Origin: Schistocerca nitens
Lineage: Eukaryota; Arthropoda; Insecta; Orthoptera; Acrididae
Direction of reading: 5' to 3'
DNA length: 64,000 nucleotides
NCBI RefSeq assembly: GCF_023898315.1
Contig: NC_064615.1
Coordinates: 9,842,501 to 9,906,500, forward strand
Numbering within the stretch: the first letter of the stretch is position 1; each line of letters opens with the position of its first letter. The notes under the pieces are model-generated. The model saw only the letters and a list, made by a program, of their open reading frames with translations. It searched no databases and was not told where the DNA came from. The position numbers and the translations under genes are program-made. Of the stretch, positions 1-12,329 are shown one piece after another.

Positions 1-216
1 ATTTTCATTGATAGGGCCAAGGATTTTCCTCAAAATTTTCGAAATAATAAACAATTTACTCACTTTTTCTCATCTGTCTTGTTTCTATTTCACTGTCTCT
101 TATACTACTTCATCTGAACCTAATCAGCTTACATAAAAATCAGAATTTACTCTATAAACAGAGAATAAAGGAGCGATGCCTTTCCTGGATTTATAAATAT
201 GTAGAACATCTAGTAG

Positions 217-650
217 CAGACTAGCACATAAAGCATGCATGAAATGGATAAACACCCACAGATATCTTCACCACCATGTAGCACAAGAGAACTCTGCGCT
301 GGCTGTCCGAGATAAAAGGGTAAGTGACGCTAATAGTTTCCAGCATGAACTAAAGGAGATTCGCACAACATTCTTTGCCAATGGATGTAACAAGAATAAC
401 ATACACGAGCTGTGAGATACAGCGAATATACAACAAAAGACCCTGTTCCCATCACTCGTTTACCCTATGTAGGAACGCCAGTGACGAGATCGAAGAAGGA
501 GTTTGCAGATGCTCTCCATGCTGCAGGCATTTGTAAGGTGGTGTGGTCCCCTGACCTTCATTTCTTACATATTCCGTCCTCCCAATCGTATTCTGCACAT
601 CAAGACTCTTCATTCGAACCCAAACTCGATAAGGTAGAGTCAGTTTTGTA
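217..650 (+). mobile_element. Penelope-like element remnant (RT C-terminal end)
   Basis: Frames read on the plus strand give NTHRYLHHHVAQ, then about 30 residues later ELKEIRTTFFANGCNKN, then LPYVGTPVTR. This is the order seen at the end of PLE reverse transcriptases: the THRYLHHDS block, the ELxxLRxxFxxNGY block, and the LPYVG linker before the GIY-YIG nuclease. The frame shifts between blocks and no GIY-YIG domain follows, so it is a decayed fragment. Family assignment is by remembered motif order, not by search. Confidence 0.6.
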
Positions 651-1708
651 ACAATTCATGTAACTGATATACAAATCTAATAAGTAAAACGGAAGTGCGC
701 ACAGAGGTTGAAAAAAGTCGAGGCTGGCGTACACAACATGATGGCCACAGGAATTTTCGTTCTAAACAGGAAATTAGCCCACTGGGAAGATCGTCCCTTC
801 AGAGGGCTGGATCAGCAACATACCTACTTCGGCCAAAGCAACCGCCCAGAGAGAAAACAGCTTTTGCCAGAGTGAAGGGATAACGATCGCCGTGTTCGAC
901 TTAAAAGAAAATTTACTTCTTCCTTCCTTCTGGCAGCGATTGTGTTTACTTGTGGTTCTGTCGTTCTTCCGATGACACCACAAATATGACCTCAGGAGTT
1001 AACTAACTGAAATAAGACGATATATATGGGAAAGACCATCCCCATTCAACAGCTTAGTTCCCTGAGCATGACTGCTTCAAAGACTGTCGAAACGTCCATT
1101 GTATTGTTATTGCAATGTTTCGTAATGACGCTGCCTAACACCCACGAGGATTATATTTCAACCGACGTTGACCGTCGAAGAGTATAGGTTTATAATTGGA
1201 AGACATATTTCCACGTTTGGCGATTCACTTCTTCAACCTAGTAACAAATAAATGGCTCAGTTATTCCATTGTCTTGCTATTAGCGGGAAGAAGCCAGCAC
1301 TTGTAAAGATCCAGACTTTCCAGAGCTAATTTTATGTTAAATTTTGCCACCTCAGCCACATTGGAAATCAACTGTATGTAAGATAAAGTCTAATGAACGT
1401 GTAATATGTGAAGAGGTATTGCGAGTGTTTCTTATATTTGTTCCTTTGTAATTTCGTATTAGTAGAGGCAAATGTAATTCAATAGTACAGTAGCCAGGAG
1501 GCAGCTGGCCGCAAAGCGATGCCCAGGAGCGCACCGAGTAAACGAACGTAGTTTGTTCACAGTGGAAGGGAACGCTGTTCATTTGACTGAAAAAATTAGA
1601 GCTTCCAATTAATTTAACAGGAGGCAGCTGGCAGTATCGTTTTGATGCGAATGAAGATCAGAATTGTTTGGACTCGAGCTGAAGTCAGTCCAGTCTTTTC
1701 GAGATCGA
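651..1708. other. Unassigned spacer
   Basis: Only short overlapping frames on both strands. I recognise no protein domain, terminal repeat or RNA gene here. Confidence 0.5.
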
Positions 1709-2571
1709 AGAGCATCTACGTCTACGTGATTACTCTGCTATTCTCAACTAAGTGCCTGGCAGAGGGTTCATGAACCACCTTCAAGCTGTCTCTCTACCGT
1801 TCCACTCTCGAACGGCGCGCCGGAAAAACGAGCACTTAAATTTTTCTGTGCGAGCTCTGATTTCTCTTATTTTATCGTGATGATCATTTCTCAATAAGTA
1901 GGTGGGTGCCAACGGAATGTTTTCGCAATCAGAGGAGAAAACTGGTGATCGAAATTTCATGACAGGATCCAGTCGCGACGAAAAACGCCTTTGTTTTAAT
2001 GACTGACACTCTAATTCACGTTTCATTTCTGTGGCACTATCTCCCCTATTTCACGATAATACAAAACGAGCCGCCCTTCTTTGAACTTTTTCGATGTCAT
2101 CCGTCAGTCCCAGTTGATGCGGATCCCACACTGCACAGCAGTACTTCAGAATAGGACTGACAAGTGTGGTGTAGGCTGTCTCTTTAGTAGATTTCTTGCA
2201 CCTTCTAAGTGTTCTGCTAGTGAAACGCAGTCTTTGGTTTGCTCTACCCACAACATTATCTATGAGACGTTCCAATTTAGGCCATTTGGAATTGTAATCC
2301 GTAAGTATTTAGTTGAATTTACAGACTTAAGATTTGTGTGACTTATCACGTAATCGAAAGTTAGCGGATTTCTATTGGTACTCATTTGAATAACTTCAAA
2401 CTTTTCTTTATTCATGGTCAATTGCCACTTCTCACACCATACAGATATCTTATCTAAATCATTTTGCAATGCTTCATTGTCATCTGATGACTTTAAAAGA
2501 CGGTAAATGAAAGCAACATCTGCAAATAATCTAAGAGGTCTACTCTGGTTGTTTTCTATGTCGTTAATATA

Positions 2572-3479
2572 ACGGGTGATCAAAAAGTCAGTATAAATTT
2601 GAAAAGTGAATAAATCACGGAATGATGTAGATAGAGAGGTACAAATTGACACACATGCTTGGAATGACATGGGGTTTTATTAGAACAAAAAAAAAAGTTC
2701 AAAAAATGTCCGACAGATGGCGCTTCATCTGATCAGAATAGCAATAATTAGCATAACAAAGTAAGACAAAGCAAAGATGATGTTCTTTACGGGAAATGCT
2801 CAATATGTCCACCATCATTCCTCAACAATAGCTGTAGTCGGGGAATAATGTAGTGAACACCACTGTAAAGACCGAGCGAGGTGGCGCAGTGGTTAGCACA
2901 CTGGACTCGCATTCGGAAGGACGACGGTTCAATCCCGCGTCCGACCATCCTGATTTAGGTTTTCCGTGATTTCCCTAAATCGCTCCAGGCAAATGCCGGG
3001 ATGGTTCCTTTGAAAGGGCACGGCCGACTTCCTTCCCCATCCTTCCCTAACCCTATGAGACCGATAACCTCGCTGTTAGGTCTCTTCCCCCAAACAACCA
3101 ACCAACCACTGTAAAGCATGTCCGGAGTTATGGTGAGGCATTGGCGTCGGATGTTGTCTTTCAGCATCCTTAGAGATGTCGGTCGATCACGATACACTTG
3201 AGACTTCACTGCACCGCAAAGCCAATAATCGCATGGACTGAGGTCTGGGGACCTGGGAGGCCAAGCATGACGAAAGTGGCGGCTGAGCACACGATCATCA
3301 CCAAACGACGCGCGCAAGAGATCTTTCACACGTCTAGCAATACTTTGTTTTTTTTTCTTTTTTGGGTTCTAATCAAACCCCATGTCATTCCAAGCATGTG
3401 TGTCAATGTTTACCTTTCTATGTACACTATTCCGTGGTTTATTAAGTTTTCAAATTTATACTGACTCTCGATGACCCAG
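2572..3479 (-). mobile_element. mariner/IS630-type DNA transposon, non-functional
   Basis: Inverted termini start ACGGGTGATC on the left and CTGGGTCATC on the right (complement). Both continue into AGTCAGTATAAATTTG, and the similarity runs for about 100 bp. A TA lies just outside each end (2570-2571 and 3480-3481), the target duplication of this superfamily. The minus strand encodes the end of a DDE transposase: WPPRSPDLSPCDYWLCG and, beyond an inserted SINE, NDGGHIEH. At 908 bp, with the N-terminal half missing, it cannot move itself. It sits in the RT region of the 1.7-4.6 kb LINE, and the LINE sequence resumes cleanly on both sides. Confidence 0.85.
2871..3105 (+). mobile_element. tRNA-derived SINE with 11-bp target duplication
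   Basis: The head has a pol III A box (GGCGCAGTGGTTAGC) and B box (GGTTCAATCCC). A roughly 150-bp body follows and a CCAA-rich tail ends it. The direct repeat CCACTGTAAAG flanks it at 2860-2870 and 3106-3116. Removing the SINE and one repeat restores the transposase reading of the host transposon. A relative with a damaged head lies at 53191-53385. Confidence 0.9.
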
Positions 3480-4600
3480 TAGATCAGGAACAATAGCGGG
3501 CCTATATTACTTGCTTGGGGAACGCCGGGTATTACTTCTGTTTTACGCGATGACTTTCTATCTATTACTACAAACTGTCACCTTTCTGACAGGAAATCAC
3601 GAATCCAGTTGCACAACTGAGGTGATATTTCATAAGCACGCAGTTTGGTTAGAAGACGCTTGTGAGGAACGGTGTCGAAAGACTTCTGCAAATCTAAAAA
3701 TATGGAATGAATCTGAAATCCCCTGTCGATAGCACTCATTACTTCATGAGTATAAAGAGCTAGTCTTTTTTCGCAAGAACGATATTTTCTTCGAGGGACT
3801 TCATAATGTCCGAATACAGTAAATGTTCCAAAACCCTACTGCAAATCGACGTTAGTGATACGGGCCTGTAATTCAGCGGATTGCTCTTACTTCCCTTTTT
3901 GGGTATTGGTGTGACTTGAGCAATTTTCCAGTCTTTCTGTGAGCGAGCGATGTATAAACTGCTAAATATGGAACTATGTTATCAGCGCACTCTGAGAGGG
4001 ACCTGGTTGGTATACAATCTGGACCGGAAGCCTTGCTTTTATTAAGTAATTTAAGCTGCTTTGCGACACCGAGGATATCTACTTCTATGTTTCTCATCTT
4101 GGCAATTCTTCCTGATTGGAATTCAGGAATATTTACTTCGTCTTCTTTGGTGAAGGAATTTCGGATAACCATGTTTAATAACTCTGCTTTAGTGGCACTG
4201 TCATTAGTGACTTCACCGTTGATATCGCGCAGTGAAGGTATTGATTGCGTCTTGCCACAGGTCTGCTTTGTACATGACCAGAATCTCTTTGAGTTTTCTG
4301 CCAGATTCCGAGACAGAGTTTCATTGTGTAAATTATTAAAGGCATCTCGCATTGAAGCATGCGCTATATTTCGAACTTCTACAAAACTTTGCCATTATTG
4401 GGTGTTTTGTGTTCTTCTAAATTTGGCATGCTTTTTTCGTTGCTTCTGCAACAGCGATGTGCCCTGTTTTGTGTACTATTGGGGATCAATACCATCCCTT
4501 ATTAATTTATGTGTGGTACGTATATCTCTTTGAAACCATCCCACATCTTTCCTACGCTTGCGTGATCAGATCGGAAGCATACGGTAGAAGTGGACAGTCG

Positions 4601-6858
4601 AGGTTTGAGCGTTGGATTTGTGTTAACGTGCCAATGTCCGGTGCAAATTACAGCCTATCAATATAGAATAACATGAAGGTCTTTTTTCCGTGAGACTGTT
4701 TACATGGTTGTGTGTGTCGGGTGTTTGATTGTCGGGATCTGAACATACCGAAAGTTAACGTCAAAGTAATTTCGTGTGATTTGTTTTACTTAGGAACACC
4801 CGAACTTTTGCAATTGTTCTTGCCCTTGTTTGCCTGAGAAGGGCTTAATTTGTATTGTTTAGAGATATTTGGTTTTGGGCAGAGATCCGACTGTTCTCCA
4901 GCTTATTAAAGTAGTGTGACTGTCGTGCTCGCTGAAGTTTAATTGAGTCGTGGCTTTTGTATATGGTTGTGATTTTGTGGGCGATGCGCGAAAAAGTAGC
5001 TACATTATGTGCTTAGATGATTTTTGGCAGACACTCCATACGTGTTGGCGAAACTTTCTTTGGTAGCAGCAGTAAACGATTGCTTTTATTTTACGATTCA
5101 GATCCTCAAGTTTAATTTTGGTCCTCTTTGTAAGGAACCACTTAAGGAAGGAACTATTTAACCTAGCAGATAAAGCGCTCTCATCTACTGGAAAAGGAAG
5201 TTAGGACTGGCTAATTTAACGTCTTCAGTGCACGCATTATGTCGGTCACGCATGAAACAGTTCTGTACCCTGCTTTGTCTAAATGTCAGAGTTTATCTGG
5301 CGGTGGCCCGTACTGGTTTGTGTTTGATTTATTTTTATTAATATTCAAATTAATGTTCAATAGGGAGTTGCCTGCCCTCTTAACATAACGACGAATATCT
5401 GTACCGTAAAAGAGAAATAAAGTATTATTTATTCAAAGTGATAGAGAAGGTGTCCCGACTTATCAATAAACAGAATCACAACTACTGATTTCCAAAGGAA
5501 AGAAAGAAAGAAAAATGTTTAAAGAAAACAAACATTTTTAAGAAGAAGAATTAAGTGAAGTAATGCAGAGAGCTTTGCTACATAGAATCTTTAACGTTAG
5601 GATAATAGACTAAAATATTTAAAATTTATTACCAATTTAAAAAAGTAATTAAAATGATCATGAGAGTTTAAAATGTGATATTATATAAGTTGTGAAAGAA
5701 AAGTTTAGAAAAACACTTATTTTTATTTATGCTATAAGGGAATCACATTTGGAACACTTAATATTACGAGACGTTTTCTTTGGCAGCAAAGAAAGAGATT
5801 ATTGACTGTCAGGGAGTCAAAGGCTGTATTGCTGACGTGTTACGCTCAACGCTGACGATAGAGGAAAGATTTATACTGTCTAAACGAGAATAATTAACAT
5901 TGAATCGACGTATAAATACTGTAATGAAAATGCCAAGCTCGCTTACTTGACAGAGCGTTGGTGTATGTGATCTCGATTATGTAAGTATATAATTCGTGTT
6001 TCGCTAAGTTTCAAGAACTGAACTGCAAGTGATGTTATTCTGCGACTTTACAAAAGTACGACGCGGAACGAAATTTAATTGCAACTAATATTACATTCTA
6101 AAGCGAAAAAATTTAATGGTTGTTCTGAATATTTTGATCCGATATTGGTATTGTGTATAAAATCCGATGTTATTTCCATATGATAGGTTTTATCTATTGA
6201 AGACGGAGAGTTGTTTTTAAAAAATCACTGTATTTTTAATTTACTACATCATTTGCTTGACACAAGTAATTTCTCTAGTGGTATTTGACGTAGGATTTTG
6301 GTTATAAACAAAAGAGTTTGTTACGAGGTGATTGAATTTTCACTCGTAAACTGTTGTAATCGAATAGTGTTTCTTTGCGAATCTTTAACCGAATTGGGTG
6401 TATTTCAGAGAGCAATAAGCCACTAAATAAAATCTAGAGGTTTAAGCATAACTAAAGCTAAAGGCCACGTAGCTATTGTTATTTTAATACTTGAACTGTA
6501 GGTGAGATCGCATTGCAAGGTCCGGCCATCTTCTAATACAAAAGCAGACAGTACAGGATTAGCGTGGCGTTACTGCAGTGATAGTATAAACTTGTGTTAC
6601 ATTTGAAGCTGTCGCGACTTGTACGTAAGTGTAGCACTGTATGAATACAGGTGCATCAATCAACACGATCCTGCAATAGAATAAATCTCACATCAAAAGA
6701 CGTCTTGTAGAGTTTTATCTGCACGTACTACTGTTGGTTTACCTAAGTGGGAGAAAAGCAGTGACGTGATTTAGACAAGGTTACTACACGAGCTACCTAA
6801 AGTAGTGTATGCGGACCTGCTACATCCAACGTAGGTCATATGTTCACTACATTCTTTC
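4601..6858. other. Unassigned AT-rich spacer
   Basis: Over 2 kb with no frame of note on either strand and no recognised repeat family. The first 100 bp may still belong to the 5' part of the neighbouring LINE. Confidence 0.5.
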
Positions 6859-6862
6859 TTAA

Positions 6863-7627
6863 GGGGGGTAGGACGTCAAACGGGCCGACTTGGTGCAGAA
6901 GAGGCAACACAGGACATTTTATTTTCTACTGTCTATACTTTTACAAATAAATTCATACAACTTTGTCAGCATGACCAGGAAGAATTCAGGATTCACACAC
7001 ATAGCAGTGGAAGTGCAAAAACATAACAAAATAAATTTTTTTAGATATAAAATGTCATCATTTTTTCACATAGTATTGGCTGAATCCGTTGCTATAGGTA
7101 CATTTTTCTTCACAAGTAAGAGAGATTCTTTGATGAATTTTGCACAGCATACAAATCATACTTACAGGTGTATGAAACTCTAGAATTTTCCAAATCTATT
7201 AAAAACTGTGGTAAAAATTGAGATAATTAACTTCAAAATTTGATTTCTTTCTAAACATAAAGTTTAAAATGTAACAGCTCATTCATTTTTCATAAATTCA
7301 TTAGATTCTAGAGTTTCAGACACCTGTAAGAATGGTTTGTGTGCTGTGCAAAATTCATCGAACATTCTCACTTACTTATGAAGAAAAGTGTACCTATAGC
7401 AACAAATGCAGCCAATAGTAAGTGAAAAAATGATGAAATTTCACATGTAAAAAAAATATTTTGTTATGTTTTTGAACTTCCTCTGCTACGAGTGTGAATC
7501 CTGAATCCTTTCTGGTCATGCTGACAAAGTTTTATGAATTTACTTGTAAAAGTATAGACAGTGGAAATTAAAATGTCCTGTGTTGCCTCTCCTGCTCCAA
7601 GTCGGCCCGTTTGACGTCTTACCACCC
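6863..7627. mobile_element. Foldback MITE with about 340-bp arms and TTAA ends
   Basis: The left arm, from GGGGGGTAGGACGTCAAAC, is the reverse complement of the right arm ending near 7627 (GGGTGGTAAGACGTCAAAC on the complement). The match continues for most of each arm, with a spacer of under 100 bp near 7.2-7.3 kb. TTAA lies at 6859-6862 and 7628-7631. A TTAA target with G-rich ends suggests a Kolobok- or piggyBac-type parent; no transposase is encoded. Short reading frames inside it are not genes. By eye the arms are about 85-90% alike, so it is fairly old. Confidence 0.85.
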
Positions 7628-7631
7628 TTAA

Positions 7632-9097
7632 AGTTATGTTTGCGATATGAACTGTGAACATTACACCGTACCACTCTCGTAGAAATGTTGTTCGAAGATA
7701 GTTGAATATATACAACAGAATGGGATGTATCTAGCTTACTAGTGTATCGTATTCGTGATTGCTTGTTAATTCACTAACATCGTAACCACTGAAACAAAGG
7801 ACAGCAGGTGTTGATAATGAATTATTAATAATGCCAGTCATAGAAAGTTGTTCACACATATTTACTTAAGGTTCGAGTACAGTGTTACTTACATGGTTAG
7901 CAAGTTATTTGTAAATCTAAGAGTGGAAAAGTACACACTTCTACGGCTGTCGCTCATAGAACTTACCGAAATTAAACGAGTAAGCTGTCGATTCATTACG
8001 CAGAAGAGCTGAATCTTTAATCTTGTTGGACACAAGGAAACCGGTGTTCTGTCTTATCTGATCAGTAAATATTTCAGTTTACTTTATTCCTTTTTAAGCC
8101 TTATTTCTATTTAGCAGTAACATACTGTATCCTACCTATAAAAGCCCTTTGTTTTGTTAATGTATTATATGATGAATGAAGGAATCGCAGTTTACAGTAT
8201 GATTCCATGACAAGGCTACAGACTTTCATGGGTAATGGAGAAGACTGAATGTGTGATTTTGAGGTAAGGAGCACTGGTGCGGAAACGATCGAATCGGAAG
8301 TTACAAGCGAAAGTCGTTCGGATACCTCTCCTTTTGCATAATCTTTGCTTACCATGTTTTGGGATGAGTTAGTACGGACCAGACCATGAAAAATTTGTCT
8401 AATAAACCTGGGCTCTGAAATGCATACCTTAAGAACTATGAGCCCTTGTTCAGTAGACCAGATGTGTTTCACAGTAGCAAAGATGTCAAAGTGCTCATAA
8501 CTCATAAGGTACTTATTTCGGAGCCCATGTTTACGAGTACTAGACATTTTTTCTTTTTTTGGTCCGTACTATCTCTTCTCAAAGTACGGAAAGCAAAGAA
8601 TTTGTGGTAGTAGAGGCATTAAAACGATTTTCGTTTATAACTCTCTATTCTGTCGGTTCCGGTCCAGGGTCCAAAATCTCAAATTTCTACAGCTAGCAGG
8701 CTGCATCATACCTGAAAGTTCGTAACATCATCAGGGAATGGTCCTTTATGTGAAGAACTACAACGGCAATAGGGGAAGAACAAATTTCAAATTCTTGTTA
8801 AAGCTGTTCAAAACCTCTACAATTTTTGGTTTTCATGGGAATTAATTAATTTCTTCTTTTGCCTCTAAGACGATGTAGAGTCAGTTGACTTTCTACATAG
8901 TCATATTGCTTTGTTTTTCTGTTAAGAAGGTCGTATATGTTTTTCTACTACGTTTGGCATGTAGTGTTTAACACGGTTCCTATGTTATAAACGAAATGGC
9001 TAAGACAGAAATTTATTTCCCCTTTTTATGACACATTTAAGTTTCCTTATATTCTCGTGGTTTATCTCCTGAAAAGAAAAACTATATTGCGCCTCAT
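7632..9097. other. Unassigned spacer
   Basis: No recognisable element. A 146-codon frame at 8107-8547 (minus) has no domain I know and a composition like chance coding in AT-rich DNA. Confidence 0.4.
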
Positions 9098-9108
9098 AAT
9101 TAACACAA

Positions 9109-10136
9109 TTTTGACAATGTTGACTGGAATACTCTCTTTCAAATTCTGAAGGTGGCAGGGGAAAAATACAGGCAGCGAAAGGCTATTTATAATTTGTACA
9201 GAAACGAGATGGCAGTTATAAGAGTCGAGGGGTATGAAAGGGAAGCAGTAGTTGGAAAGGGAGTGAGACAGGGTTGTAGCCTCTCCCCGATGTTATTCAA
9301 TCTGTATATTGAGCAAGCAATAAAGGAAACAAAATGAAAATTCGGCGTAGGAATTAAAATCCATGGAGAAGAAATAAAATCTTTAAGGTTCGCCGATGAC
9401 TTTGTAATTCTGTCAGAGACAGCAAAGGACTTGGAAGAGCAGTTGAACGGAATGGACAGTGTTTTGAAAGGAGGATATAAGATGGACATCAACAAAAGAA
9501 AAACGAGGATAATGGAATGTTGTCGAATTAAATCGGGTGATTCTGAGGGAATCAGATTGGGAATGAGACACTTAAAGTAGTAAATGAGTTTTGCTATTTG
9601 GGGAGCAAAATAACTGATGTAGACTGGGAATGGCAAGGAAAGCGTTTCTGAAGAAGAGAAATTTGTTAACATCGTGTATAGATTTAAGTGTCAGGAAGTC
9701 GTTTCTGAGAGTATTTGTATGGAGTGTGGCCATGTATGGAAGTGAAACATGGACGATAAATAGTTTAGACAAGAAGAGAATGAAGCTTTCGAAATGTGGT
9801 GCTACAGAAGAATGCTGAAGATTACATGGGTAGATCACATAACTAATCAGGAGGTATTGAATAGAATTGGGGAGGAGTTTGTGGCACAACTTGACTAGAA
9901 GAAGGGATCCGTTGTTAGTACATGTTCTGAGGCATCAAGGGATCACCAATTTTGTGTTGGAGGGCAGCGTGGAGGGTAAAAATCGTAGAGGGAGACCAAG
10001 AGATGAAGACACTAAGCAGATTCAGAAGGATGTATGTTGAAGTAGGTACTGGGAGATGAAGAAGGTTGCTCAGGATAGAGTAGCATGGAGAGCTGCATCA
10101 AACCAGTCTCTGGACTGAAGACCACAACAACAACAC
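9109..10136 (+). mobile_element. RTE-type LINE copy, 5'-truncated, 11-bp target duplication
   Basis: Starts inside the RT near the NVDWNTLF block and runs through VRQGCSLSPMLFNLYIEQA, the palm FADD region, and the C-terminal WCYRRMLKI and LRHQGI blocks to a CAACAA 3' end. AATTAACACAA flanks it at 9098-9108 and 10137-10147, so this is target-primed integration with ordinary 5' truncation. Several frameshifts and a stop after IEQAIKETK break the frame. Confidence 0.92.
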
Positions 10137-10147
10137 AATTAACACAA

Positions 10148-11184
10148 AGTGGTTCAAAAGCCATAGCTAATTGGTGGTTGTCCTTTCTGATTGTGAATAC
10201 ATTTAGACAGATAAAATTAAAGACAACTCAAAATTAGTGAGTAATAATGTTAACGATGGATGGAGAAATATCTTCTAACATCTACCAGAACAGTTCGTTT
10301 GTCTCATTTTCCTCTGAGTACAAAACATCTGTAAGCATTCGCATGCATGTTCGGCTGTAAACTGCCTCCAACAGTAGATCTAGCATCGCCGAAGAATTCT
10401 GAGCGTTGACCACTTCGTCCTTAGAGTGTGTTCAGTGTGAGAGAAACTGAGCTCTATGGGTCAATAAAAACCTTTAATCACGCTACTCTAACTTGCTCAT
10501 AAATCAAGTCGGATGAACAGCTTTATTACTGGCGTCATGAAACTTATTGGTTTATACTCTCACCGTTTCAGCACAGCCGCAGCAGCAAAAAAAGTCGAAA
10601 ACAAACAAACGATAATTATATATAAGGCGTTAGCCTACGATTCCGCAACTACGAGCAAGTAAAACTTGACCTGCTGAAGTGATCACTCAGCGGCACGTAT
10701 TAATATACATCCAATTAAGACGTTGAAGGTGAGTGTAAGGTTGGACCTTCGAGTACATGTCTCATAAAAAATACGGAAGACATTATCAACGTTCAGTAGC
10801 AAAAGGCTAATTTTTTTCAGCTGAATGAGTTACCTATAAAGGAACAAGTCATCTCGAAGTAATTTTTAGCTTTTACATTCACATTATAAATTAATTTTTG
10901 AATTCCTAATGGGAGAATAGGAACATAGCTTCAGGAAGAGACAATCTGCGATAAACATTTATGTTATAAAAAGTGTTTGGATTATAAGTAACATATCTGA
11001 ATCACTTACGATCTTTGAGAATACTTTTGATAAAAGCAGTAAGGCATGCGGATCTAAGGCAATAAAAAATTTATGTACACAGTCTGAAATCTCTGAAGAA
11101 AGAAGTGTCGCAAGAACAATAAAGAGGATCTGTTTTAGTATGTAAAACCACTTAAAAACGTTTGTTGTTGACACTTTTCATGCT
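10148..11184. other. Unassigned spacer, possibly PLE 5' sequence
   Basis: No clear coding. Being just upstream of the PLE reverse transcriptase it may hold that element's 5' part, but I see no second copy of the 3' terminal sequence or of the hammerhead here. Confidence 0.35.
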
Positions 11185-11339
11185 TTGTGTTCATTAGCCC
11201 TTATCTGTCGTAACGAACTTATAGTCATTAATCCATCCGCTAGAGTAGCTTATCTTGGGAATTATTATATGCATTATATGCCTAATCGGTTCTCGTGTAA
11301 TTTGGGATTCTTAAGAAAAGCAAATATGTTGTTAAAACT

Positions 11340-12317
11340 TTGGCTTTTTTCGAGGAAAATGGGATATTCGAAATCGAGCAGGATCCTACCCTTACATTAC
11401 AAAAGCAAATTAGGGATATTTTAGGCAAAACTAAACATCTTATGAAAGAATTTCAAAAGAAAACTTTAACTAATATGAACCCTAGATCACCTAACCTTAG
11501 AAGTCATGTTAAGGTACACAAAAGTCAACACCCAATTCGTCCGATCGTTAACGGAATAAAGAATCCACATCATGAATTAGCGAAATTCTTACACACTAAA
11601 ATTAAATAACCTTAGTTTTTTAAAACAATTATTCTGTTAAAATTAGGGGCTGAGGTAATAAACAAGCTAAAAGCAGTAGAGATCACTTCCTTCTCTCGTT
11701 TGGTATCTTTTGACGTCGTAAGTTTATACACTAATGTTCCAGAGGATACCACTCTTAAAATTATTGAAGATAACATTCGACAACAATGAACTTTAAGTGA
11801 GTTGCAATTGTCGCAACTTACGTCACTATTGCAGGTTGTACTAGATTATAATTACTTTCATTTTAATGGCAAAATGTATGAGCAGCCATTCGGCTTAGCC
11901 ATGGGTTGCCCGTTAGCTGGTATCTTGGATGACGTCTTTGTGAATGCGTTAGAAGAAAATGTTTTCAAAAATAATCCTGTGTTGGCTATTATGATTACTT
12001 TCTATGCTCGTTATGTTGATGATATAAGATCTACAACAAATGTTACATGTTTTTAACAGTTCTCACGAGAAAATGAATTTCACAAAAGAGATACAAAACA
12101 ATGGGACATAACTCCATTTTCTTGACTTGAAACTTAAGTTGTTTGATAACACTATTAACTTCGACATTTTTCTGACAATATTATCCCAGCAGATTCTTGT
12201 CATCCTCAAACTCACAACCCCGCCTTCTTTCATTCTGCAGTTCATCGTGCTGTGGCCACACCTTTAGAACAAAATTGTTTAGAAAAAGAATATCTTTAGT
12301 AAAATCGATAGCTGCTA
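11340..12317 (+). pseudogene. PLE reverse transcriptase, broken
   Basis: Visible RT blocks in order: DPTLTLQKQIRDILGKTKHL, LRSHVKVHK, HPIRPIVNGIKNP, then in other frames VSFDVVSLYTNVP, QPFGLAMGCPLAG (palm B box) and FYARYVDDI, the catalytic YVDD box. YTNVP with RYVDD is the PLE signature and differs from LINE RTs. At least four frame changes or stops interrupt it. The thumb region (PLEQNCLEKEYL, VKSIAANNGY) reads up to the RTE insertion at 12318-12329. Confidence 0.85.
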
Positions 12318-12329
12318 ACAATGGATACG

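Larger units (their letters stand above)
1709..4600 (-). mobile_element. CR1/Jockey-superfamily LINE, degenerate, interrupted
   Basis: The minus strand encodes, in order from about 4.6 to 1.7 kb, the pre-RT linker (SKRFWS motif), the RT N-terminal part (SGPDCIPT), the RT palm with RLFADVAFIYR in place of the usual FADDAVIYR, and the thumb and C-terminal part (YTTLVSPILKYCCAVWDP, EKVQRRAARFVLS, KIREIRARTEKF). It ends near 1709 in a short ATGTAG-type microsatellite, read on the minus strand. Several frameshifts and stops break it. The element from 55.1 to 56.3 kb is the same family and better preserved. The body is split at 2570-3481 by a mariner-type transposon. The 5' boundary near 4600 is approximate, and the endonuclease half is missing. 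Confidence 0.85.

Noticed and set aside
7464-7715. 83-codon frame
   Set aside because: Lies inside the arm of the foldback MITE.
8107-8547. 146-codon minus-strand frame
   Set aside because: No domain, no conserved neighbour and no splice or promoter context that I can see; a chance frame of this length is expected in 64 kb.
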